From contig DIRE01000042.1 of assembly GCA_002426575.1 (NCBI GenBank), positions 12,273 through 17,462 on the forward strand: a DNA stretch of 5,190 nucleotides. The letters are read 5' to 3'. The DNA comes from Clostridiaceae bacterium UBA5444. GTDB taxonomy: Bacteria > Bacillota > Clostridia > Clostridiales > Oxobacteraceae. The notes under the pieces are model-generated. The model ran no database searches and was not told where the DNA came from. It saw nothing but the letters and a program-made list of their open reading frames with translations. Below, in pieces: positions 1 through 5,190 of this stretch; position 1 is the stretch's first letter; every line of letters begins with the position of its first letter. A program made the position numbers and the translations under genes.

Positions 1-2
1 GA

Positions 3-74
3 AGTCAATCAACATATTCGGTTTTAAAAACCGATAGTTACTTAAAACATAGCTTAAAATATAATAAAATGTAA
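3..74 (+). CDS. Possible C-terminal tail of an upstream gene (partial)
   Basis: This frame is open from the left edge for 23 codons and stops at TAA 72-74, five bases before a terminator-like hairpin; the other two plus-strand frames stop by position 37. The tail would end in SLKYNKM and has no recognisable motif. The stop placed just ahead of a terminator is what one expects for the end of a gene, but 23 open codons can occur by chance in AT-rich DNA. A perfect TATAAT lies inside this stretch, which argues for non-coding DNA instead. I cannot decide from this window. Confidence 0.22.
   Translation, partial: SQSTYSVLKTDSYLKHSLKYNKM
18..34. repeat. Short perfect palindrome, possible operator
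   Basis: TCGGTTTTAAAAACCGA has two perfect 8-base arms around one central base. It is too compact to form a useful RNA hairpin and has no T-run, so a dimeric protein-binding site is more natural than a terminator. It lies about 25 bp upstream of a TATAAT at 60-65, where an operator or activator site could sit. I do not recognise the consensus of any known regulator. The assignment as an operator is inference. Confidence 0.3.
60..65 (+). promoter_or_regulatory. Candidate -10 box (TATAAT) before the regulator gene
   Basis: A perfect TATAAT lies 63 bp upstream of the TTG start of the winged-helix gene. No good -35 is present at 16-18 bp (the best is TTACTT at 38-43, a poor match), so it would need an activator or is a chance match in AT-rich DNA. 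If real, transcription would begin near 72 and the hairpin at 79-119 would lie at the very 5' end of the mRNA. Confidence 0.3.
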
Positions 75-78
75 ATAC

Positions 79-129
79 CACCTGAAGATTTTCATAATAT
101 ATATTAGAATCTTTAGGTGATATTTTTTT
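79..129 (+). terminator. Hairpin plus T-run: terminator or 5' leader element
   Basis: The arm at 79-90 (CACCTGAAGATT) pairs with 108-119 (AATCTTTAGGTG) over 12 bp with one G-U pair and a 17-nt loop. The run TATTTTTTT follows at 121-129, so the plus-strand transcript has the form of an intrinsic terminator; the minus strand has no T-run on the other side. It may end an upstream gene. The 3' arm also contains the AGGTGA that serves as Shine-Dalgarno for the TTG start at 128, so the same hairpin could instead act as an attenuator or as a lid on translation of the next gene. Confidence 0.65.
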
Positions 130-466
130 GCTTGCATATATGCACATATATCTCCAGAGAAATAAAGATAGAATATATGGTGAGGGGGGAGCTTCCATAG
201 ACTATTTGCCATGTCTAGTAAAAATAGATGGTGATACAATATATTTATCTTATGAGGAATATGATCTGCTTTTATACCTTGTAAGGAATAAAGATGTTGT
301 GCTTACTAGGAAGGTTATACTAAATAATGTTTGGGGACTAGAATTTGATGAGGATTTTAGTATGGTTGATATTTATATAGATAGATTAAGGGAAAAACTT
401 AATGGAAAAGGAAAAACTATTACTAATGTAAATGAAATTGGATATAGGTTTGAGGAAATTGGATAG
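128..466 (+). CDS. Stand-alone OmpR/PhoB-type winged-helix DNA-binding protein
   Basis: The 112-residue product matches the C-terminal effector domain of OmpR/PhoB response regulators. A beta-stranded start (about 30-40) is followed by the helix LSYEEYDLLLYLV (40-52), a second helix around RKVILNNVWG (61-70), the recognition helix VDIYIDRLREKL (80-91) and the wing TNVNEIGYRF (99-108), which corresponds to the family's TVRGxGYRF. The domain is complete, but the roughly 120-residue receiver domain with its phospho-Asp is absent, and an in-frame TAA at 95-97 rules out an N-terminal extension. I chose TTG 128 because AGGTGA at 115-120 lies 7 bp upstream; ATG 140 has no Shine-Dalgarno. TTG 206, after the GA-rich stretch at 183-191, is another option and would still include the whole domain. 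It may be a phosphorylation-independent regulator or the surviving half of a broken response regulator. No histidine kinase lies nearby. Confidence 0.72.
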   Translation: MLAYMHIYLQRNKDRIYGEGGASIDYLPCLVKIDGDTIYLSYEEYDLLLYLVRNKDVVLTRKVILNNVWGLEFDEDFSMVDIYIDRLREKLNGKGKTITNVNEIGYRFEEIG

Positions 467-470
467 CCAA

Positions 471-511
471 TTTATAAAATGCCTTTGGATTAACCAAAGG
501 CATTTTATAAA
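471..511. terminator. Bidirectional intrinsic terminator between convergent genes
   Basis: The bases at 471-488 and 494-511 form a perfect 18-bp inverted repeat around the 5-nt loop ATTAA, with the GC-containing core GCCTTTGG/CCAAAGGC. Each strand reads TTTTAT on the distal side of the core, so the structure can terminate transcription from both sides. It starts 4 bp after the stop of the winged-helix gene and ends one base before the stop of the minus-strand DUF429 gene, so it serves both. Confidence 0.88.
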
Positions 512-512
512 T

Positions 513-1649
513 CTATTTAACTACTTCTACCATATTAAACTTAATAAGACACCCTCTTTTGTTTTCCTGATTGCTCCAAAATTTATCTAGCTTTTGCTTA
601 TCTTCAGCATTGGCGGCTTTGAAACTATTTGAATGATCAAGGCAGGGAATGAGCTTTGCTTTAACCCTCTTTGAGCCATCAGTTGTACCAACAACAACTT
701 GTGCAAGCTTTATCCGTTTTAATTCGTATATTTCTGTAAAAGGCCTATAGGTTTTAATTGGTCTTAAATCTTTTGTTCTAATTATTCCATCAACATTAGT
801 GTATAGATATTGCGCACCGCAATATTCAGATATAGTCTTTGAATTATTTTTAAACTTTGGTGTATCCATATCTGATGAAATTTTATTTTCCGTAAGCTGC
901 TTTTTAGATTCCCATTCTTTAATGTTTGTAGCTTTTGGTTCTTTAACCATATGAGGCTTAATTCTTGCGTTTTTAATTGGTATCCTCGTAGGTATTGGCA
1001 TAGCAATGATACCTTCATTAATATTGCCTAGGGAGGTGGTATCGCCTTTAAAATAGAGGTAAGATACATATGCTTGGCATAGGCTATTTATATTATATTC
1101 AAGGTTTGATTGCTCTTTCTTAAAATAGTCTCTTACCCTTATACCCCTATTAGTTAGCAGCTCTAATTTTTTCATTAAAGAATCATTTTCTGATGTATTA
1201 GCTTTTTTGTTATATCCAAGTATTGAGAAACATAGCTCAGGGTAGGATTCTATCAATAGTTTATCAAACCTGCCATTCCTCCTGTAGGAAAATCCCAGCT
1301 TATCAATATGATCTGATAAATTTACAACTAGATTTATAGTATCTTTATTTACTTTAAATCTATCACCATATAAGAACATATTTTTTGCTGAAAGTGAGTT
1401 ATCTGCATCCCTTTTATTTATGGATATAAGGCCTTCATTATTTGTTAAAATCTCATTTTGCCCTAATAGTTTTTTGTATAACAATGTTGGGTAGTCCATG
1501 GATACAACTGAAACATTTTTTCGTTTAAAAAGATCCACTAGATTATTTAAATCAAGCCTATCTAAAAATATTATGTTTAGATTATCATCTAATATAGATA
1601 CCGTGTATTTACCACGGTTTAGAGTTATTCCTGAAAAGTACTTTGCCAT
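513..1649 (-). CDS. DUF429-family (RNase H-fold) protein with long unknown C-terminal region
   Basis: The product is 378 residues. Residues 1-220 resemble DUF429, a family predicted to have an RNase H-like nuclease fold: a first strand GITLNRGKYTVSIL (7-20), MDYP (51-54), the signature IESYPELCFSILGY (133-146), LTNRGIRV (165-172), the helix NSLCQAYVSYLYFKGD (188-203) and NEGIIAMPIP (211-220). Two positions where the family normally has Asp look replaced: the strand GxD is GIT (Thr8), and the late DALDAL-type motif reads NSLCQA. Asp52 and the ESYPE glutamates remain. It may therefore bind nucleic acid without cutting it, which is inference. Residues 221-378 are lysine-rich and polar with a compact end (LAQVVVGTTDGSKRVKAKLIP, 315-335, then FWSNQENKRGCLIKFNMVEVV); I do not recognise this part. 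The start is ATG at 1649-1647, with AAGGAGA at 1662-1656 six bases before it. It is monocistronic, divergent from the pyrophosphatase gene and convergent with the winged-helix gene. No signal peptide or membrane segment is seen. Confidence 0.75.
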   Translation of the reverse strand: MAKYFSGITLNRGKYTVSILDDNLNIIFLDRLDLNNLVDLFKRKNVSVVSMDYPTLLYKKLLGQNEILTNNEGLISINKRDADNSLSAKNMFLYGDRFKVNKDTINLVVNLSDHIDKLGFSYRRNGRFDKLLIESYPELCFSILGYNKKANTSENDSLMKKLELLTNRGIRVRDYFKKEQSNLEYNINSLCQAYVSYLYFKGDTTSLGNINEGIIAMPIPTRIPIKNARIKPHMVKEPKATNIKEWESKKQLTENKISSDMDTPKFKNNSKTISEYCGAQYLYTNVDGIIRTKDLRPIKTYRPFTEIYELKRIKLAQVVVGTTDGSKRVKAKLIPCLDHSNSFKAANAEDKQKLDKFWSNQENKRGCLIKFNMVEVVK

Positions 1650-1655
1650 ATCTGT

Positions 1656-1662
1656 TCTCCTT
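1656..1662 (-). promoter_or_regulatory. Ribosome binding site of the DUF429 gene
   Basis: On the minus strand AAGGAGA lies 6 bases before the ATG, a near-ideal Shine-Dalgarno, and it fixes the start of the DUF429 protein. Confidence 0.85.
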
Positions 1663-1690
1663 CTAAAAATAGTTTTATTGATATAAAGTA

Positions 1691-1719
1691 ATTATTTTGT
1701 TTTTTAAAATGTTAGTAAA
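1691..1719 (-). promoter_or_regulatory. Candidate promoter for the DUF429 gene
   Basis: Read on the minus strand, TTTACT (1719-1714) and AATAAT (1696-1691) are separated by exactly 17 bp. They match the vegetative consensus at 4 of 6 and 5 of 6 positions and lie about 40 bp upstream of the start codon. In such AT-rich DNA this can occur by chance, so the call is tentative. Confidence 0.3.
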
Positions 1720-1856
1720 TAAAGAATATAAAGAAAAAACTAAAAACACCAAACATATTAGTTATTCTATTTCTATGCAGGTTTTCCTCTTTTTTATGAA
1801 AGTATTTTTGCTATTCAGTAGAAATACAATTACTATATGCATAATTCATGATTTTG
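1720..1856. other. Divergent intergenic spacer with no supported gene
   Basis: This stretch separates the two divergent promoters. A short plus-strand frame (1697-1882, Phe/Ile-rich) runs through it but has no Shine-Dalgarno, no recognisable motif and runs over the pyrophosphatase promoter, so I do not call it a gene. No convincing hairpin, repeat or RNA gene is visible. Confidence 0.5.
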
Positions 1857-1885
1857 TTGACATAGCTAATATGGTTATATAGTAT
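1857..1885 (+). promoter_or_regulatory. Promoter of the pyrophosphatase gene
   Basis: A perfect TTGACA -35 box (1857-1862) is followed by TAGTAT at 1880-1885 with 17-bp spacing; the overlapping TATAGT at 1878-1883 is a better hexamer but at 15 bp. The site lies some 35-65 bp upstream of the ATG, in the right place for a vegetative sigma-A promoter. The exact -10 choice is uncertain. Confidence 0.6.
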
Positions 1886-1921
1886 TTATATAAAGAAATA
1901 TTATAAAGGTGGAGATAACTT

Positions 1922-3561
1922 ATGAGCGATAAAATATATATAGTAGGTCATAAAAATCCTGATACTGATTCCATATGTTCAGCTATTGGGTATTGCGAAT
2001 TTAAAAGAAAAAAAGGCGAGGCAAATGTGGTACCTGCAAGACTTGGAAAATTAAATAAAGAGACTGAGTTTGTGCTGGACTATTTTGGTGCTCAAGCACC
2101 TGAGATTATCTCCACAGTAAAAATGCAAACTATAGATGTAGATATAGATCCCACGGTTCCCATACCCCCTGATACATCCATAAGAAAAGCATGGGATATA
2201 ATGAAAAATCAAAATTCAAAAACTCTTACCATTGTTGATGAATTTGGGCAGCTTCTAGGGATATGCACATTATCAAACCTAACCCAAAGCTATATGGATG
2301 TTTCAAACAACAATATATTATCAGAAAGCAAAACTAAGGCAGACAACATATTAGAGACCTTGTCTGGAAAGCGTATAAATAATTGTGAATTTGACTTTTC
2401 AAAAACAAAAAATATAATTGTTGCCGCAATGAGTGAGAATAAAGTTGAGTCTAACGTGGGAGTGGACGATGTTTTAATTGTTGGTGACAGGACTAGTGTA
2501 CAGATAAAGGCAATAAATAGGGGTGTTGGATGTTTAATCATAACAGGGAATCACAAGGTAGATGAATCAGTGAAGATACTTTCAGAAGAAAAAGGGTGCA
2601 TGATAATTTCTGCACCCTATGATTCATATAAAACTTCAAGACTTATAAATATGAGCGTTCCAGTGGGTCATGTAATGACCACATCGAATATAATAAGTTT
2701 TGATGCAGAAGATTTTATAGATGAAATAAAAGAAGTTATGCTTGATACAAGATATAGGTCATATCCTGTTATAAAAGATAACAAGGTAATAGGAACAATA
2801 TCTCGGTACCATCTCATTAAAGGGAAGAGAAAAAAGGTAATACTAGTTGATCATAATGAAACATCTCAGGCAGTTGATGGACTTGATGAAGCAGAGATAA
2901 TTGAAATAATTGATCATCATAGGGTTGGAGATATACAAACCACTTACCCAGTACTTTTTAATAATAGGCCTATTGGAAGCACATCAACAATTGTAGCCAG
3001 TATGTTTTTTGAAGAAGGTATTGATATATCCTCCAAAACAGCTGGACTATTATGCTCTGCTATTATATCTGATACCCTGTTTTTTAAGTCGCCAACATCT
3101 ACAAGAGAGGACGTGGATGTAGCTTTTAAGCTTGCCAAAATATCTGGTATAGATATTATTAAATATAGTAATATGATGTTTAAAGCAGGCACCTCCCTTG
3201 CTGATAAGACTGCTAAAGAGATATTCTATCAGGACTTTAAGGAATTTTCTTTAGGTAAAAGTAAAGTCGGTATAGGGCAGGTTACAACAATGGATATAGA
3301 GGGAATTAATTATATGAAGGAAGAGCTTTTAGATTTGATGAAAGATATAAGAGAGGCGAAAGGATATACACTTGTGGCCCTTATGCTAACTGATATAATA
3401 AACGAAGGCTCTGAATTATTATTTTCCTCAAGTAACAATGAAATTATAACTAGTGCATTTAATATAAAGCCTCAAAATAATAGGGTGTATCTCCCAGGGG
3501 TGGTTTCTAGAAAAAAGCAGGTAATACCTCCAATTGGATTTGCACTAACTAGCAGCAGATA

Positions 3562-3562
<1 letters not shown>
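1922..3562 (+). CDS. ppaC: Manganese-dependent inorganic pyrophosphatase with CBS/DRTGG-like regulatory insert (CBS-PPase)
   Basis: Family II cytoplasmic pyrophosphatase that hydrolyses PPi to two phosphates, pulling biosynthetic reactions forward. At 546 residues it is far longer than the roughly 310 of the plain enzyme because a regulatory insert splits the DHH domain. The order is: GHKNPDTDS (9-17, metal ligands His10, Asp14, Asp16); first CBS domain about 70-125; DRTGG-like domain about 130-245, with GDRTSVQ (188-194) in place of the eponymous motif; second CBS domain about 247-300; then catalytic LVDHNE (308-313, Asp310), IIDHHR (329-334, the DHH signature) and IISDT (381-385, Asp384). 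The C-terminal DHHA2 domain includes KAGTSL (421-426) and ends with SRKKQ (529-533), which binds substrate phosphate. All ligands are present, so it should be active. In characterised homologues CBS domains bind AMP/ADP (inhibitory) or ATP, and DRTGG-containing enzymes also respond to diadenosine polyphosphates. ATG 1922 follows GGAG (1911-1914) by 7 bp. It appears to be transcribed alone. The symbol follows the family name. Confidence 0.95.
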
Positions 3563-3617
<55 letters not shown>

Positions 3618-3647
3618 GGACTCTTTTATAGTTAAAGGGGTCCTTTT
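3618..3647 (+). terminator. Intrinsic terminator after the pyrophosphatase gene
   Basis: The arm at 3618-3627 (GGACTCTTTT) pairs with 3634-3643 (AAAGGGGTCC) over 10 bp with two G-U pairs and a 6-nt loop, followed by TTTT. It closes the pyrophosphatase transcript about 55 bp after the stop codon and separates it from the apbE operon. Confidence 0.75.
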
Positions 3648-3741
3648 GGATGTGAAATTAAATAATATATAAAAAAAGAATAGATATTATGGTATTATAG
3701 ATAGGGTATTTATTAGCGAAACTTAGAGGGTGAAATGATAT
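3648..3741 (+). other. Leader and promoter region of the apbE operon
   Basis: This AT-rich spacer must carry the operon promoter, but no strong -35 is visible. Candidates are TATAAA (3668-3673), 16 bp after TTGGAT, and TATTAT (3693-3698). The Shine-Dalgarno GAGGGTG at 3726-3732 lies 9 bp before the ATG at 3742. A tiny ATG frame at 3735 ends after four codons and is not a gene. Confidence 0.4.
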
Positions 3742-4812
3742 ATGAATAAGAAATTTTTTGCTGCCTTTACAGCAATGGTGTTATCTTTTTCAGTTGTATT
3801 GGTGGCATGTACAAATAAAAAGAATTTAGAAAAGTATGAGGAAACGCAGGTAAAGATGGACACGCCTATGACACTAAGAGCTTATGGGCCTTCATCTAAA
3901 AAAGCTGTACAAGATGCTTTTAAAAGAATAGATGAAATTGAAAAATTAACAAGTACAACAATTGAAGATAGTGATGTTAGTAAAATAAATAAATCTGCTG
4001 GAGAGGGATTTGTAAAGGTAGATAAAGATGTATTTAAAATAATAAAAGAATCCATAAAGTATAGCAAACTAAGCAATGGAGCTTATGATATAACTATAGG
4101 CCCTATAATAAAATTGTGGGGAATAGGAACTAAAGATGCTAAAGTTCCATCTCAAAATGAAATAAACCAAAAAAAAGAATTAGTTGGGTATGATAAAGTA
4201 AAACTAAATGAATCTGAAGAAAGCGTTATGCTTGAGAAAAAGGGAATGTCAATTGACCTTGGAAGTATAGCAAAAGGATATGCTGCAGATGAAGCAGCAA
4301 GAATAATTAAAAGCTATGGAATTGAAAGAGCAATTGTAAACCTTGGAGGAAGCAGTATTTATCTCATGGGGGGAAAAAGCGAAAATGAGCCTTGGACAAT
4401 AGGCATACAGCATCCAAGAAAAGAAGGAGAGGGTGTATATCTATGTAAATTAAAGGCAAAAGATAAGATTTTGTCTACCTCGGGAGATTATGAAAGGTAT
4501 TTTATGAAGTCTGGTAAAAGATATCATCATATTATGGATCCATCTACAGGAGCTCCTGCGGATAATGGTGTAACAGGTGTCACCATAGTATTAGATAGAC
4601 CAGATAACTTTGAAGAGGCCATGATTGCTGATGTGCTTTCTACTATTGTGTTTGTAAAAGGCGCCGAGGATGGAATGAACTTTATAAAAGCCATAGATGG
4701 TGCTGATGCATTAATCGCAACTTCAGATAATAAACTTATTTCTACTCAAGGGCTTAAAAATAAAATAGGGGATATAAGTGAGGAATATAAATATGTTGCG
4801 CAAGGGAGATAA
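3742..4812 (+). CDS. apbE: ApbE-family FAD:protein FMN transferase, lipoprotein
   Basis: ApbE enzymes use FAD to attach FMN covalently through a phosphoester to a Thr/Ser of extracytoplasmic flavoproteins, such as the RnfG/NqrC type and FMN-binding-domain proteins. The 356 residues begin with a lipoprotein signal (MNKK, then a hydrophobic stretch at 5-22) and lipobox LVAC (20-23), so the mature enzyme would be lipid-anchored at Cys23 on the outer face of the membrane. Family motifs in order: MDTPMTLRAYG (39-49), GAYDITIGPIIKLWGIG (113-129), the conserved IDLGSIAKGYAAD (171-183), NLGGSSIYLMG (200-210), TSGDYERYF (246-254), YHHIMDPSTGAPA (261-273) and ADVLST (296-301), whose Asp and Thr fit the metal-binding positions. 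Length is normal and all key motifs are intact. The start follows GAGGGTG by 9 bp. Its 3' end overlaps the NusG-II gene by 20 bp, so the two are probably translationally coupled. The protein it flavinylates is not in the window. Confidence 0.95.
   Translation: MNKKFFAAFTAMVLSFSVVLVACTNKKNLEKYEETQVKMDTPMTLRAYGPSSKKAVQDAFKRIDEIEKLTSTTIEDSDVSKINKSAGEGFVKVDKDVFKIIKESIKYSKLSNGAYDITIGPIIKLWGIGTKDAKVPSQNEINQKKELVGYDKVKLNESEESVMLEKKGMSIDLGSIAKGYAADEAARIIKSYGIERAIVNLGGSSIYLMGGKSENEPWTIGIQHPRKEGEGVYLCKLKAKDKILSTSGDYERYFMKSGKRYHHIMDPSTGAPADNGVTGVTIVLDRPDNFEEAMIADVLSTIVFVKGAEDGMNFIKAIDGADALIATSDNKLISTQGLKNKIGDISEEYKYVAQGR
4780..4785 (+). promoter_or_regulatory. Shine-Dalgarno deciding the NusG-II start
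   Basis: GAGGAA lies inside the end of apbE, 7 bp before ATG 4793, and favours that start. The in-frame GTG at 4778, five codons upstream, has a weaker AGGGGA at 4767-4772 with 5-bp spacing. Confidence 0.65.
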
Positions 4813-5176
4813 AATACTAATTATACTTATTGTAGTTTCAATTGCAATAGGATATGGTGTAAAAATATATAATAGCAATAAATATAAAAACAATGATAGT
4901 ATTGCAATAATTGAAATAAATGGGACGGAATATGGGAAATATGATTTAAAGACTGCAAATAATAAAACATTAGAGATTAAGGTCTCAGAAGATGCTGTAT
5001 CCATTGTTGAGTTTAAAGATGGTAAGGTTAGGATAAAAGAGGCTCAATGTCCTGATAAGGTCTGTGTAAAAACAGGATGGATATCAAAACCAGGAGAAGT
5101 AATAGTATGTCTCCCATATAAAATAGTGATTAAGATTTCTGGAGAAAGGCAAGATGTGGATGTTGAGACTTTCTAG
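4793..5176 (+). CDS. Membrane-anchored NusG domain II protein
   Basis: The 127-residue product has a basic start (MLRKGDK), one hydrophobic segment at about 8-22 (ILIILIVVSIAIGYGV) and then an extracytoplasmic domain resembling NusG domain II. Its hallmark is the end, QCPDKVCVKTGWISKPGEVIVCLPYKIVIKI (85-115), with Cys86, Cys91 and Cys106. Despite the domain name it is not a transcription factor: the NGN and KOW parts of NusG are absent and the domain lies outside the membrane. In Clostridia such genes commonly sit beside apbE and a Gx-transporter / heptaprenyl diphosphate synthase component I gene, suggesting a role in an envelope flavin or quinone redox system; the biochemical function is unknown to me. 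The start is ATG 4793, backed by GAGGAA; GTG 4778 would add five residues. It overlaps the end of apbE by 20 bp. The three conserved cysteines could bind metal or form disulfides, which is inference. Confidence 0.85.
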   Translation: MLRKGDKILIILIVVSIAIGYGVKIYNSNKYKNNDSIAIIEINGTEYGKYDLKTANNKTLEIKVSEDAVSIVEFKDGKVRIKEAQCPDKVCVKTGWISKPGEVIVCLPYKIVIKISGERQDVDVETF

Positions 5177-5190
5177 GCTTCCTGAAATAT
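5154..5190 (+). CDS. Possible start of the next operon gene (cut by window edge)
   Basis: An open frame begins at ATG 5154 (MWMLRLSRLPEI...) or ATG 5160 (MLRLSRLPEI...) and runs off the window, overlapping the end of the NusG-II gene by 23 or 17 bp. GGAG at 5141-5144 and AAAGG at 5145-5149 give workable Shine-Dalgarno spacing. The overlap matches the arrangement one gene upstream. Only about 12 codons are visible, too few to identify a product, and the true next gene may begin beyond the edge. Confidence 0.3.
   Translation, partial: MWMLRLSRLPEI

Noticed and set aside
13..15. Minus-strand ATG just left of the palindrome as a start of a leftward gene
   Set aside because: Only five codons are visible and no Shine-Dalgarno precedes it.
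54..239. Minus-strand 61-residue frame opposite the regulator gene
   Set aside because: It lies antisense to the leader hairpin and the winged-helix coding region, with low-complexity Tyr/Ile/Phe content and no motif.
782..1018. Minus-strand 78-residue frame inside the DUF429 gene
   Set aside because: It is a shifted frame of the real gene; the real frame is continuous with family motifs, so there is no sign of a frameshift.
1697..1882. Plus-strand 61-residue Phe/Ile-rich frame in the divergent spacer
   Set aside because: It lacks a Shine-Dalgarno and any motif, starts at a TTG and runs through the TTGACA promoter of the next gene; the composition is what AT-rich non-coding DNA gives.
2594..2617. 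Inverted repeat GGGTGCA / TGCACCC with a 10-nt loop
   Set aside because: It lies inside the pyrophosphatase coding sequence, encoding KGCMIISAP, with no T-run after it; a short stem of this size is expected by chance.
2658..2682. Small hairpin GGTCAT-GTA-ATGACC in the pyrophosphatase gene
   Set aside because: Only 6 bp, within codons for the second CBS domain, with no associated signal.
4723..5004. Minus-strand hydrophobic 93-residue frame opposite the end of apbE and the NusG-II gene
   Set aside because: It is antisense to well-supported coding sequence and its hydrophobicity results from AT-rich codons read in reverse.

Overview
The window is AT-rich and uses AGGAGG-type Shine-Dalgarno sites, mostly A/T-ending codons and short spacers. 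Its protein families (CBS-type family II pyrophosphatase, ApbE lipoprotein, NusG domain II membrane protein) point to a low-GC Gram-positive anaerobe of the class Clostridia. No RNA gene, CRISPR array, transposase or integrase is visible.

Left region (1-515): a promoter-like TATAAT and a small palindrome precede a 12-bp hairpin with a T-run. Next comes a short gene for a stand-alone OmpR/PhoB-type winged-helix DNA-binding domain without a receiver domain. It probably starts at a TTG whose Shine-Dalgarno sequence lies in the hairpin's 3' arm. A perfect 18-bp inverted repeat, a shared bidirectional terminator, separates it from the convergent gene on the minus strand. Middle-left (513-1649, minus): a DUF429 (RNase H-fold) protein in which two acidic positions expected in the family look replaced. 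It carries a C-terminal extension of about 155 residues that I do not recognise.

Middle (1650-3647): a 272-bp divergent intergenic region with a good TTGACA promoter drives a 546-residue Mn-dependent inorganic pyrophosphatase. Its catalytic DHH domain is split by a CBS / DRTGG-like / CBS regulatory insert, so it should couple pyrophosphate hydrolysis to adenine-nucleotide status. The gene is followed by a heptanucleotide tandem repeat and an intrinsic terminator.

Right region (3742-5190): an operon begins with an ApbE-family FAD:protein FMN transferase lipoprotein. Its end overlaps a membrane-anchored NusG domain II protein by 20 bp, and a further frame opens before the window edge. Together these suggest an envelope flavinylation/redox module. 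Its flavoprotein substrate is not in the window, so the target is inference.

Most of the window is recognisable clostridial housekeeping or accessory content. The best candidates for something undescribed are the DUF429 protein with its unknown C-terminal part, and the receiver-less regulator with its occluded leader.
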